DNA of 32,967 nt from Haplomitrium mnioides (GCA_049999725.1 JBNGIS010032030.1:1-32967); one strand, 5' to 3'; shown: positions 1 to 11,799, counted from the first letter of the stretch. The notes: generated by a model from the letters alone, not told the origin. Numbers and translations: made by a program.

Positions 1-940
1 GCTGCATTAGTGCCCGCGCACTGCGTGGTAAGACTCTTCAAGGCTCGGAGTGGAGTGGGCTACCTGCAGTCGGGAAGGCTGCCTCCTAGAGGTGGGGGTG
101 AAAGAAACTCTCTTCTTAACTTGAGGAAGTAAATTCAGGGCTTCTCGCGAGGGAAGTAAAAAAGACTATCTGGAGAGGGGTGCGTGGGTGGGAGTTGGTT
201 TGAGGGTCGGAAGGCGGCCAGTGATTCAGAAGGGAAGTATCAGAAGGCGGAGCAGACCAGAGGGCCTTCAAGGACTTTGCTTCTTCTTGCAGTACATAGT
301 ATATATGTCGTTGTGTATTTGTATGTAGTTAGATTTGCATTCAGCAATTGCATTCAAGAGACATTTGGATTAGGCCACAACAGGACAGTTGAGCAGACTC
401 TGGGAACAGCCTGAAGGGGGAGTCCAATCCCTTGACAGATCTGAATGCCTGGGGGCGAATGCTCTCTGTTTCTGAGCTGGTGGTATAGTTTAGGAATTAG
501 TCCATCTTAGAATAGTTAGGAGCACCTGTATCAGTTTTGCGACAACTTCGAGAGGGGAAGTCCAGACCTTTTGTATTGTTCTTTGGTGTAGGCCACAAGC
601 ATACTTCTATCCCAAGCACAATTTCAAGGGGCAGGGTCTGAGTCCTCGAGCCCTTGAAATAAAGTGAAGGAATTACACGAAGATAACTTGGGGGTTATGA
701 ATGTAAGCCTGGAATGTATGATTGATTGATTGACTTGAGTATCCTGTGAAGAGAGTGAGTGGTGCATTAAGGGCTGGAAAGGAAAGAAAGAATCCTTAGA
801 GCCTCAAAGTGGTAACTGGTAAGGGGCCATCTCAGAAAAGAACCTGAAAGCCCTGAATCTGTCCTCAACTGCGACCAAGTGGCACTTGGAAAGGTTAAGG
901 CCTGAGGCCGGGGAGCGACAGAAAAGATGTGCATACCTTA
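1..940. other. Unassigned GC-richer segment at the left edge
   Basis: This stretch is richer in G and C than the retroelement to its right, and nothing in it resembles pol. On the plus strand a frame open from base 1 runs about 43 codons to a TAA near 130, so it could be the tail of an exon or a 3' untranslated region of a gene beginning outside the window, but no motif is recognisable. Later short frames (for example 184-414) have no familiar composition. The sharp change to pol-like sequence at about 940 suggests the boundary of a truncated element insertion. Confidence 0.3.
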
Positions 941-3790
941 ATGATATATGATATTTTGAAAGAGTTTGCAGATGTGTTTCTAGAGGATTTGCCAAAGGGG
1001 TTACCAGACGATCGAGGAATGTCTTTTCTGATTGAGTTGATACCAGAAAGCACTTTCTATAATCGACCTATATATCGGCTATCACTATAAGAATTAGAGG
1101 AGCTTTAAAAGACATTGATAGATCTTCTTGAAAAATATTTCATTCATCATAGTACTTCTCTTTGAGGAGCTATGGTATTTTTTATACCAAAGAAAGATGG
1201 TGGATTTCATCTTTGTACAGATTATCGAAGATTGAACAATCAAACAGTGAAGAATGCCTATCCTCTACCTCATATTGATGATTTGTTGGATCAATTGAGT
1301 GGTGCACGATTATTTTCTAAGTTGGATCTTTGAAGTGGCTATTGGGAAATTCCAATCAAGCCAAGTGATCTACCAAAGACAACTTTTCACATAAAGTATG
1401 GGCATTTTGAGTGGAAGGTTCTTACATTTAAATGGTCTTACTAATGCTATGACGATATTCATGGATCAAATGCATCAAGTTTTTGATAGGTTATTAGATA
1501 AGCCAATATTGGTATTTTTGAATGACATTCTTATCTTTAGTAAAAGTGAAGTTGAGCATCGTGCTCATCTCAAAAAGGTACTACAAAGATTATGTAATTG
1601 GAAGTTTTATTGCAAGAGGTGATTTACCTATGGCACAAAGTGTCTACAGAGAGCATCAATATGGAGGAAGAGAAAATTAAGGTTATTGCCGAGTGGCCAA
1701 CACCGAATGATACAAAGGATGTTCAAGATTTTAATGGATTAGCAAGTTTTTATCAAAGATTCATTCACTACTATGCTCATATTGTTGTACCGCTAATAGA
1801 TTTACTAGGGAAAGATGCAAAGTTTCAATGGACGACCAAGGAGCAAGTGGCATTTCAACAACTCAAGAATGCAATGACATCTCGTCCAATTCTATAGCCA
1901 CATGATCAAAAAAGATGTTGTATAATTGATTTTGATGCTTTTAATTTTGCTATTGAGGTAGTTTTACAACAAGAGTTTGAGGATGGACTTCATCCAATTG
2001 TCTTCATGTCACGCCGATTAAATGCGGCGGAGAGAAATTATTCTACAAGAGATCAAGAGCGATTGGCAATGGTTTATGCTACCAAAGTGTGGAGACACTA
2101 TCTTTTGAGCAAACCTGTACTTATGCACATAGACCGAAAGTCATTGGTTCAAGCGATCAACTTGGAAAATATGACAAGTCGTCATTATCGATGGGAAGAT
2201 CAACTACAACTCTTTGATATCAAGTTGGAAAACAAGTTGGGAAGGTTTCACACCATTCCTGACGGATTGTCCCAAAGACTGGATCATCGAATAAATACAC
2301 TAGAGATAGCAAATGCTAGCATATTACATCTTGATGAAGCAACCAATAACGGCTTTCAACAAAAGTTACAAGAAGACGTCTTATTTACTCTTGTTAGAGC
2401 ATGTTTGATGGTTCAAGATAGTGAGTATCATGCTTTTTCTATTCGAGATGGTGTTCTCTATTAAGACCATCAAATATATGTTCTATAAGATGATGCGCTT
2501 CGAATTGCACGTTTATAAGAAGCACAAAAAAAAATTTGATTTATGGGTATCTTGGAGTAAACAAGACTATAGAGTTGCTTCAATGCACTTGGTAGTGGCC
2601 AAACATAGCAATGTTTGTGGTTTTTTTTGTTTTTGTAATGAAACAAGGCTTGAAATAAAAAACCAGATGGTCTTCTGCAACCATTATTGATTTGTACTAC
2701 TCTATGGAAACATGTAAGTTTAGATCTTATCACTTTGATTTCAACTACGCCTCGCAGGTTTACGACCATTGTGGTGTTTGTGGATAAGCTAAACAAACAA
2801 ATTCATCTAGCATCGATAGTGGATATGATAGATGCTTCACAATTAGCAAAAATTTATTTTGATATAGTCTTATGATATTATGGAATGGAAAAAAGAACTT
2901 ATATCTGATAGAGATCCACAATTCACTGGGAAGTTTTGGCAAGAGTTGTTCATACTTTTGGGTACCAAACTATCTATGTCTACAACTTATTATCCTCAAA
3001 CAGATGGGCAAACCGAACGCGCAAATCGCAGTGTGGAGGATATGCTTCGAGCATTTATCAATATTCATCACACAGATTGGGATAGTTTTTTTTACTGGAT
3101 GTGGAGTTTGGATACAACAACTCCAAACAAACAAGTACTGGATTTTCTCATTTCTTTCTTAATTCTGGTCAACATCTTCTTTGTTCCGGATGGTTTGCTT
3201 TCTCCTTCCTCTTCCAATGTTCCAAGTCTTTCTATCTTTTTGTCTCGTTTATCTTCCTCTTTGCAAGATGCTAGAAACCATCTTGTTATTACTCAAAATT
3301 GACAAAAAAATATGCCGATAAACATCGTCCCAATTTCTCTTATGTTTTAGATAACCAAGTGATGCTTTCTACTCATGATCTTGCTTTATCTTTAGATACT
3401 CAAGTTTGTAAGTTATCTCTATCTTGGATTGGTCATTTCTCAAATTCTCAAGTTATTTCTCCCATTGCGTACAAACTTGATATTCTTCTTCATATGAAGA
3501 TTCATCTTATGTTTAAACTTAAGCCTTTTGTTCCTAAAAAATCTTCTTTTCCAAATCGTGTGCAACTTCCTCTTCTGGCTATTATTTTTTATGATCATGA
3601 AGAATATGAAGTAGACTGCATTTTGACAAAAAGAGTTATCAAGCGATGGCGACATCCATAAGTTCAATACAAGGTTTTGTGGAGAGGCTATCCATATCAT
3701 AATGCTACTTGGGAACCTTCTTCAAATCTTGAAAATGTTCAAGAGACTGTTCAAATATTTGAAAATTGCGGCAATGACAAGAACGTCATC
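941..3790 (+). pseudogene. Decayed Ty3/gypsy chromovirus pol (RT, RNase H, integrase, chromodomain)
   Basis: Once encoded the polyprotein that copies and integrates a chromovirus LTR retrotransposon. Reverse transcriptase begins at 941 (ILKEFADVF..DLPKGLP) and includes [16 protein letters not shown] near 1193-1240 and FLNDILIFSK at about 1512-1541, where the catalytic YxDD-type box has lost its first Asp. A frameshift lies near 1430 and a small deletion near 1620. RNase H spans about 1910-2140 (SRRLNAAERNYSTRDQE). The integrase zinc region is degraded at 2530-2650; the core follows at 2690-3100 (LISDRDPQFTGKFWQELF, then YYPQTDGQTERANRSVEDM). The integrase C-terminal module and a chromodomain (VDCILTKRVIK.., VLWRGYPYHNATWEPSSNL) occupy 3300-3770. 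Many stops and at least three frame changes make it non-functional. Gag, protease and the 5' LTR are missing, so it is 5'-truncated. Confidence 0.92.
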
Positions 3791-3809
3791 GATTAGAAGG
3801 CGAGGATTA

Positions 3810-4198
3810 TGTAATACTAGAAGCATAAGGTTGTGTTGTTTATAAGAAAATAAAGAAGAGTGAAGGAAGTCGTAGTATGTTACTTTTAGGGTTGAGATTA
3901 GACTACTTGGCTTCGAAGTCACTTTTAGTAGAGAGTCATTTTTAGGGCTGAAGTTAGAAGTGACTTGTAAGTGAAGAAAGAAGGATGACACCCTCTTCTC
4001 TTGTATAAATAGAAGGGTTTCTTAGCCCCACTCATAATTCTGGAGTTCTTCTCAAATCAATTGGGTTCTTTGGTTGCTTGGCTTTTGCTTGCACACTTGG
4101 TCTTGGTTTGGATCTTGAGTTGTATTTGGTTGAAGAACTCTATTAGAGTTCACTATGAGTTCTTACTTATTTGAACTTGGTATTTGAGTTCTTTTACA
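3810..4198 (+). repeat. 3' LTR of the truncated chromovirus
   Basis: Begins TGTAATA after a purine-rich tract (AGAAGGCGAGGATTA, a plausible polypurine tract) and ends TTTTACA, so it carries TG..CA termini. Length 389 bp. It closely matches the LTRs at 13102-13488 and 15137-15521 in order and spacing, including the TATAAATAGAAG promoter motif near 4004. No matching upstream LTR is present. Confidence 0.85.
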
Positions 4199-4278
4199 CT
4201 TTGAATCCATCTCTTTATCGGCTCCATTGTGACAACATTGGTCTATGTTGACTTTCTCGACTTTTGGACGTTTGACAT

Positions 4279-4280
<2 letters not shown>

Positions 4281-4323
<43 letters not shown>
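4281..4323. repeat. (ATT)n microsatellite
   Basis: About 14 uninterrupted ATT trinucleotides, followed by a short CAT-rich run. It lies 80 bp downstream of the LTR end in an AT-rich spacer. Confidence 0.95.
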
Positions 4324-4325
<2 letters not shown>

Positions 4326-4329
4326 TCAT

Positions 4330-4880
4330 CATCTATGTTTCTACATATCTAAGTGGTTTTACTCTTTACTTCATATGAGTGTGAGAGGGTTTTAATGAGT
4401 CAACATCTTTATCTTGTATAGAAACATCTCATAGATGAGTTGATAAAGTTTGTATAACTTAAATAACCATATCTTATTGTTTGTTTGTAAAATTACCATA
4501 TTACAACCAAAGTGGAGTACTATAACCAAAGTAGAATATTATGATATAATATTTATGCTTAAAATCTAAGTTATATTAGTTTAGTTAATATGAACACTAA
4601 TGTAATTTCAATATAAGAACATATAGTTACAACTATATGTTAAAAGTGATGAGAAATGTTGGAGGGAATATTGAGTTGAATATTACCTTTCTAATGAATT
4701 ATTTCTTCACTACCGGTAATTTCTATACTCCTTTTTTAACAATAAGTATGTTTTTAGCTAGCAAAATGTAACTCTTTGTAGTGGTACAAATATATTAAAT
4801 GGATAGGAAAATAGAGAGTAATGAAGTAAATAGTAGTAACCACTAAAGTAAATTTATGATAGTAAATTATATCCGTTGAC
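4330..4880. other. AT-rich intergenic spacer
   Basis: I see no gene, RNA or element terminus here. The sequence is AT-rich and separates the retroelement from the GC-richer HSP90 island that starts near 4880. Confidence 0.5.
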
Positions 4881-5755
4881 AAATCAACTTATAAACTCAA
4901 AAGACTCTAGTGAGGAAACTAGATTCACGAGCCGCCTTCTCCACAATCCAAACACGCAGAAGGAATTGTGAGCACAATTCTGAAACTGCGGCTCAAGAGG
5001 ATCCTGGTATCGAAAGAATCCACCATACTGGAGGAGTTGTAGACTTTGCAGGAGAATGCATGCGCTACTCTCAATTGTGCAGTCAATCGCAATCACCATA
5101 CGTCCCCAACATACCGGAAGAGAGAAAAACCGAAAACTTCTCGTTAGCTTTTGAGATTGTACTCGCATTACTTTATATGTTCTCCCTCGCGTTCATCCCT
5201 TTGCTCCAATTTCTGCTACATCCCTCACCTTCGTTTTCTCATGATAAATTGCACTAGCTTTGCTTTCCGCACTTCCCGATGCATTTTTTGGTTGTTCTTA
5301 TAGATTTGTCCAGCCTAATTCTTTCTCTGTATCGTGTTCTGCTGAATTCGAAATATTCCTATAATCGGCTGCGTCTGGTTTGTTCGGCATGAAACTTGCC
5401 GTGTCTCCAAGAAGCTCTCAAACGAGTCCACCAAATTTGTTTCCATGAAAACGCGACCTCAAGCAGGCTTGGTGTCCAGAATCTGTGAACAGCCTGAAAG
5501 GTCGAATTCACACGCATGTCAAATTCAATTCCTCCTAGATTTGCAATCTTTTCAGTATTGCTGGTTTCACTTCATCTCTACACCAAATTCAACCCAACCA
5601 CGTAGAAATGTTCCTTCCAGCGCCGTCACAAGCAAACACGAGAATCCGGTTTCACTAATGATAGTATCGTCGTAGTGAAAACCATATGCCCCAACCCAAC
5701 AAACGAACAGTTGGCACAGTCACGAATCCCTACAGCCGCAGCTCGACAAGTCTAA

Positions 5756-5773
5756 AAACCCTAACCCTAAACC
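5756..5773 (+). promoter_or_regulatory. Telobox-like double repeat upstream of HSP90
   Basis: The sequence AAACCCTAACCCTAAACC contains two CCCTAA units. Teloboxes (AAACCCTAA) are known cis-elements in promoters and leaders of plant genes active in dividing cells. It lies about 120 bp upstream of the TATA-like motif and about 270 bp before the start codon. Activity is inferred from the motif only. Confidence 0.5.
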
Positions 5774-5878
5774 GCTACTATCGTAGAGATTTTCCAGCAA
5801 CAACGACGTGGCGTTTAACCATTGGCTAGTTTGAGGTCGTAAAACCGCTCTTCTAGTAGCTTCTGAGGGTGTGGTACA

Positions 5879-5886
5879 TTATATAC
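5879..5886 (+). promoter_or_regulatory. TATA-like box of HSP90
   Basis: TTATATAC is the best TATA candidate before the HSP90 reading frame. A start site about 30 nt downstream would give a leader of roughly 130 nt containing one short upstream reading frame. Confidence 0.4.
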
Positions 5887-5959
5887 TGAGACAGAACTTC
5901 GATTTTGCCCCTTCGCTTTTGGAGCTCGTACTGAAGAAGAGGTTCAAGGTGTCCTCTGC

Positions 5960-6040
5960 ATGTCATTGTGGTGTGCTGCGAGGCGGTTCCGATGTTGGCT
6001 GTCTACAGACGAGGCGTTGCGCTCTCATTGCAGAGCGTAG
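5960..6040 (+). CDS. Upstream open reading frame in the HSP90 leader
   Basis: An ATG at 5960 opens 26 codons ending in TAG at 6038-6040, two nucleotides before the main ATG at 6043, in a different frame. It overlaps an in-frame alternative HSP90 start at 5992. If the leader includes 5960, ribosomes would finish this frame almost on top of the main start, an arrangement compatible with reinitiation control. The peptide (starting MSLWCAARRF) has no recognisable function. Confidence 0.35.
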   Translation: MSLWCAARRFRCWLSTDEALRSHCRA

Positions 6041-6042
6041 CG

Positions 6043-9000
6043 ATGGCTTCTCCTATTGGTTATGCCAACCTCGTGGCCGCTCGGGCCATTTCTGCAGCTC
6101 CTCCTGCTGTCATTGTATCGTCTTCCTCTCTCGGTCGACGAGATGCGGTGAAGATCTTTGCTTATGAACTTTGCACTCATTGAAATTTTGTTATCGTCTT
6201 GCACGAATATTGGGGTGCCTGATCTCTGGCAAGCATCACAGCTTCTCTCAAAGACATGTGCTTCTTGGATGTTTCCGATCGTTGCCTCCACAGTAAATTG
6301 ACTTTTTGACAGAAGAAATTCCTGTGGTCTTTTTCTGGTCCTCTCAAGAATGTTGTGTGCTAACACTAGGAGCTGCATTATTGCTGTGCAGCGGCCATCA
6401 ACCGTGGTTGGTCTTCATTCTCATCGTCAATTGCAAAAAAATCATTCTTCTGTTTCGTTCACGAAACCAAGCCTTTCTTTACGGCCAGCGAGGTACTGGT
6501 CTGGTCCTCAGTTGGGGATAGGCTCCGTGCTTAGTTCCGGACAGCCATCGGCATTTGTCGGACCGAGAGCGGGTGTTCGCTGCGAGGCAACTGTTGCTGA
6601 AGTTGAGCCACAAGTAGAAAAGTTTGAATACCAGGCCGAGGTATGCAACCTGTGGAATTGGCGGAAGTTTAGATTAGCAGGGTGGGTTCTTGATTTGCTA
6701 TTTCCTACTACGTTGATTTCTTTTAGTTGCGTATTTACATTGTCTCAGAACTGTTTCAGGTGAGTCGTTTGATGAATTTGATTGTACACAGTCTCTACAG
6801 TAATAAGGAGGTGTTCCTGCGAGAGCTCATCAGGTGAGATTAGTTTTATGTTACTTTAAATATAGGTTCGTGCTGAATTCCAATTAGAAATCGTCAGCTC
6901 CAATCAAGTAGCGGACAGTGGTTCTTGTGGATTACAGCTCATTTGTGTGGGAATAATTCATAGATAGCAAATTATAGTCGCAGCCTGTAGAATTTGTGTA
7001 TGTCTTTTGTATGAGCATGGGCCTGTAGTGTCTATGGCTATCAACTTTGTCGTCTATCCGGTAGTAATGGCTCTTGAAACTGCGTTGATTTTACAGCAAT
7101 GCTAGTGATGCGATCGACAAGCTGAGGTTCTTAAGTGTTACGGAGCCAGAGCTGATGGCGCCTAACCAAAACATGGAAATTCGCATTGTGCCAGACAGAA
7201 AAGCAGGAACCCTCACTATCACGTAGGCTTCGACTTCAGAGTTTCGTTTTTCTTACTGATCTGGGGTTTTAGAGTTGCAACTGGATATAGAATTCATTGA
7301 CAACAGGGCTCTGGCCGCAGTGACACCGGGATCGGTATGACAAAGGAAGAAATGATACGAAGTTTGGGAACTATTGCGGAGAGTGGAACTGCAAAGTTTC
7401 TGCAAGCATTGAAGGTAACTACAAAAACTTTGCAAGCATCGGAGGTATTGACGAATAGGGTGGGTATCATCATTGTAGATGGGATGTTGCTCGTCTTTTG
7501 ATAAAGGCAGGAAACGCGAGGGGTGGAATGTATTGTGTATTGGTTCTTCTGCAGAAAAGTGTTTCCGATTGTACCCTAAATCTTTTTCTTTCAGGAGAAC
7601 AAGGAGACAGCTTCGCAGGACAGCAACTTAATTGGGCAATTTGGCGTTGGATTTTACTCGGCGTTCCTAGTTGCTGACAAGGTAGTTGTTGTTCACTGAT
7701 TTTTGCCTCGGTTAGTGGAGGACATTACTGTCGTCTTGGAGTGAGCGACTTCGTATGGAGATGTGCTCTAGGCAGTTCGAGGGAGTTCGGATGTTTTTGC
7801 TCGAGTCGAGTTGTTTCTCTCTACACGGTTAATTTTGGGTGCAATGCAGGTGACCGTGTCAACCAAAAGCCCTAGGTCGGATAAGCAGTACGTTTGGGAA
7901 GCAGAGGCAGACAATAGCTCGTACGTCATTCGGGAGGAAACTGAACCCGAGAAACTTATTCCAAGGGGAACTATTATTACTCTTCACTTGAGGGTGAGCA
8001 TGAGGGACTACATCTGCCGCTCTATATTTGTTGTGACTTTTCCCGAGGCGTACATTTTCCACTGCTGGTGGCTCAATAATGCATGATGCTGTGACCTGCA
8101 GGTCGATGCAAAAGATGAATACGGATATGGATATAGGATTCAAACTCTTGTTAAGAACTACTCGCAGTTTATTTCGTTTCCTATCTACATATGGATGGAA
8201 AAGACGAAGTCGGTGAGGCTCTATGTCCTTCCTCGAGATAAGGAGAGGGTTTTGTTTTTTAAGTACCTGAAACAATTGGGCCATACATCTAAGAAACTTG
8301 AGAATAGCAGAGAATCCTGTGTACCCTGCTATGTAAATTTGAAATTCGTACCAAGCATTTCTGACCTTGTTATTTTGAAGTTTGGAACAGGTTCCTGATG
8401 AAAATGGAGAAACGGAAGTTACTTCTACCGGCGAGGTATAGTGTTGGACCTGTGCCATCATTTAACCCGTCACGAAATCTTGTAAGGCTTTGGATATTTT
8501 TGATTGGGAATTGATCTGGCATCTTCTTGCAGACAAAACCCAAGATGAGGACCCAAAAGTGGACGGAGTGGGAATTGGCTAATGAAACAAAGCCCATCTG
8601 GGTAAGTGTCGGTAATGAGAGTTTTGTGGTAACGATTGTGTATTGATCTGTTGACCTGGATGGTGAGACACTGCCTGGTTGAAAATACTCATTCGAAACG
8701 GAGGTAAAGAGGTAGTTTGGGATGTTGCTTGACACTCATTGACAATCATGGGGAAGTAATTGATCGTGCGTTCGTGTTATAGTTGAGGAGTCCGAAGGAG
8801 GTGACGAAGGACGAGTATATTGCGTTCTACAAGAGTGCCTTTTCTGCAACCATTGATCCGATGGCGTACTCTCACTTCACCACCGAGGTCTGTTGCGTTG
8901 TTAGTGAAAATTGGTTATATGCCGAAATGCCGTAGTGAAGGTGTAGATGGAACTGCAATTTGGTAGGTTTGTTATAGTGCAGCTGACATGTGGTGTGCAG

Positions 9001-11799
9001 CTGACCACTGAATGAAAAAAGTCTTAATTCGGTTTGTGTGTAGGGAGAAGTGGAATTTAAGACCGTGCTCTTCATCCCGGGGATGGGACCATATAAGGGA
9101 GGGGAGATATTGGGCGACAAAACAAAAAACATCAAGTTGCATGTAAAGCGAGTGTTCATTTCTGACGAGTTTGACGGAGAATTGGTACGCATCTGAAAAT
9201 TGGATTTTCTTACCAAAGGAACCGTAGCATTGTAGCATTGCAAGAAAGAGGAATTGTCAATGAAAATAGATTGCGAAAAAGATGTTGGGTGCTTGTTTTC
9301 AGGATGGAATGAGTACGATAGGAACATGTCTTCGGGAAATGTGTTCTGGAAATCCGTGGTAAATGTATATATATTGCATGAAAGAGGAATTGTTAATGCA
9401 CGTAGTTTGTGGAATATAAGTCTGCAGTTTGATTTTAGTATGGAATGAGTACGAACGGGTGAAATAATGAACATACTTCGGAACGTATATCTGACAAGAG
9501 TCTAATCAATTTGTAGTGTTGAGACAGTGCAGTTTCCACGGTATCTCGGTTTTGTGAAAGGTGTTGTTGACTCGAATGACCTTCCATTAAACGTCTCTCG
9601 AGAAATTCTTCAAGAAAGCCGAATTGTGAGCACTCCTAACTCTGGCGGTAAATGTGATGTGCTATCGCTGTAATTGGGAAAAGGTCAGATATCTGAACGT
9701 GCATAGAGAAAGTTCATGCAAAATCAGGTAGGTTCAGAAAACAATCTTTGGGAAAATGAATATAACTGAGCATATGGCTGCAGGTTCGTTTGATGCGGAA
9801 AAGGTTGGTCAGGAAAGCATTTGACATGGTCGAGGAAATTTCTCACAGGGAAAATAAAGAGGTAACTACTGGTTTTATGCAATCTCGGGTGCCAATTTTC
9901 TAGGTTGGTCTTGAAAGTTTGGTCGAGAAAACTGATGTAGTAATCTTCTCCATCTCAGGAGTACAAAAACTTCTGGACCAGTTTCGGCAAAAGTGTGAAG
10001 TTGGGATGCATCGAAGATTCTAGCAATCACAAAAGGCTTGCTCCTCTTCTTAGGTTTCATTCATCAAGGGACGACGAAAATATGATCAGTTTGGATGATT
10101 ATGTCAGGGACATGAAGCCAGATCAAAAGGCCATTTATTACTTGGCTTCAGATTCTTTGAAGAGCGCTAGAGGTGCACCTTTTCTCGAAGAGTTATCTAA
10201 GAGAGGATACGAGGTATGCATCAAATAATTGCGATGAAGCTTTAAGAATTCGGTTATTAGAAACCCATGGTTAAAGTGGCTCCGAAACACAACAGTTCCA
10301 TTCAATGTTGCGTATGTAGGGCATGTTCTCCCTATCAAGACCGGACATGGTATGTTGGGTTGTATGTGATGCGTGCAATTATGAGTGCAGGTTTTGTTCC
10401 TTATTGACCCTGTCGATGAAGTGGCTATCAGCAATCTTTCTACATACAAGGAACACAAATATAAGGACCAGAATTTTGTTGATATCAGCAAAGAAGACAT
10501 GGATTTAGGTACGTCGCTGGTTGACACATTTGGGTACAAAGCGGTTGAGCGATCAGTGTCTAGCTATCAAATTAAGGTAGATAAGTTCGCATAGCAATTG
10601 CATGAGTGTATGTGACAAATCGACAGTCTGCGAGATGCATGTGCTGGACTATTTCAGGCATTGTCCGTCTCTTGCTCCGAAAATTTGATTTTCAGCGAAG
10701 TGGACATAACGGATAGTTTTTCTACTAGTAGCTATTTTTAAGAAGACCTCTTGTACTGTGATGAGTAGTTTAAGAAAGGAGGTAGAAGTTAGAGGAGGAG
10801 AAACTATTCCTGTGGCTGACATGGAAATCTGTGTTCATTCAGAAAGCGAAGATAAGGAGAAAGACAAAGAGGAAGAAAAAATGTATAGACTTTTGTGTGA
10901 CTGGATGAAAGAAATTCTCGGAGACAAAATTTCGAAAGTGAAGTTGTCAAACCGAATCAGTTCTTCACCGTGTGTGCTTGTATCCGGAAAATTCGGATGG
11001 TCAGCTAATATGGAAAGGTATGTAGCAATATTTGGCTTTGTTTGCAAGGGCATGTAATGTAAGGCATGGTGTGAGGGTCTCATTTTTGTACAAGGAATGA
11101 ATGGGAGCCGTTAATACAATTTTGAACTGTCGAGGGACATTTAAAGGAAATTGGTCTAGTAAAGTCTTCCAGGAAGATAACGAAAATGGAGAGAAATTCT
11201 TGTATGGACAGGGTAATGAAAGCTCAAACATTGAGCGATCTTTCCCAACTGGAGTTCATGCGGGGCAATCGAATCCTGGAGATCAACCCCAACCATCCTA
11301 TTGTGCAGGATTTGGATGTAAGTACCAACTTTAGCCGTTTACATCAATTGAAAGAGTAGATTGTGGTCTAGAAAATTGCAAAAGTAAACGACTGACATGA
11401 TAACATGTGTTTGCAGTTTGCTTGCAAAGATGCGCCACAAAATAATCAATCACGACAATTGGTGCAGCTGTTATACGAGACGGCATTGCTATCAAGTGGC
11501 TTTGTGGTAAGTGTATCTTGGTCATTGCACTTGGAAATATCTGGAAAACGTGAAATTAAGTAGGGATTACAGTAGGCAGAACTTTCTTGACGAGGTAGGA
11601 AAAAACTAAGTAAATGTTGGGGATGATGCAGCCTGAAAATCCAGGGGAGTACGGGGGGAAGGTGTACGAAATGTTGGCATTGGCCGTCTCAAACAGAAGG
11701 GGCGGAAGGGAGAAAATCGTGACACCAGTTCCTTTCGTAGAAGAAGCAACGTACCTCGCACCAGAGGATGTCGTCGACGCCTCCGCGGAGGTGAGGTGA
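6043..11799 (+). CDS. HSP90.5: Organellar (probably plastid) HSP90 chaperone, 20 exons
   Basis: ATP-driven dimeric chaperone of the HSP90C/HSP90.5 type, inferred to act in the plastid stroma. Exons: 6043-6147, 6392-6640, 6760-6833, 7097-7222, 7321-7414, 7595-7681, 7850-7993, 8102-8212, 8391-8435, 8533-8601, 8783-8887, 9044-9184, 9533-9625, 9784-9861, 9959-10213, 10391-10508, 10843-11017, 11212-11317, 11417-11506, 11632-11799. All 19 introns are GT-AG, and the exons sum to 2433 nt, one open frame of 810 codons plus stop. Residues 1-110 form a Ser/Ala/Arg-rich transit peptide ending near [10 protein letters not shown], a plastid-like cleavage context. The ATPase domain shows NASDAIDKL (144-152), DTGIGM (186-191) and [11 protein letters not shown] (230-240). 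The middle domain has [11 protein letters not shown] with the catalytic-loop Arg473 and Gln477. The C-terminal dimer domain has [13 protein letters not shown]. There is no MEEVD or KDEL tail, excluding cytosolic and ER forms. The charged linker is short. Start chosen at GCGATGGCT; an in-frame ATG at 5992 would add 17 residues. Mitochondrial HSP90.6 is the main alternative. Confidence 0.93.
9240..9485 (+). repeat. Imperfect tandem duplication inside HSP90 intron 12
   Basis: Two landmarks recur in the same order about 136 bp apart: AAGAGGAATTGTCAATG (9245) with AAGAGGAATTGTTAATG (9382), and ATGGAATGAGTACGA (9304) with the same string (9440). This explains why the intron, at 348 nt, is the longest in the gene. 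Confidence 0.7.

Larger units (their letters stand above)
4880..5958 (+). promoter_or_regulatory. Upstream region of the HSP90 gene
   Basis: GC-richer single-copy-looking DNA between the spacer and the HSP90 transcript. Short frames on both strands (for example around 4884-5257 and 5445-5675) resemble no known protein. Two telomere-like repeats and a TATA-like box sit at its right end, so it most likely holds the promoter. By eye I found no perfect heat-shock element (alternating GAA and TTC with two-base gaps). Confidence 0.45.

Noticed and set aside
404-5498. Shared 12-mer GAACAGCCTGAA at 404-415 and 5487-5498
   Set aside because: The flanks do not align, so chance similarity is the simplest explanation.
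4884-5675. Short open frames upstream of HSP90 (4884-5168, 4910-5257, 5445-5675)
   Set aside because: They overlap on opposite strands, have no recognisable motif and lie where the promoter is expected.
5300-6042. Heat-shock elements in the HSP90 promoter
   Set aside because: Several GAA and TTC triplets occur, but by eye none has the required alternation with two-base gaps.
10758-11057. Open frame running through the end of HSP90 intron 16 into exon 17
   Set aside because: Its first part is intronic. The frame-keeping acceptor at 10842 restores the family sequence, so the upstream part is only chance open sequence or intron retention.
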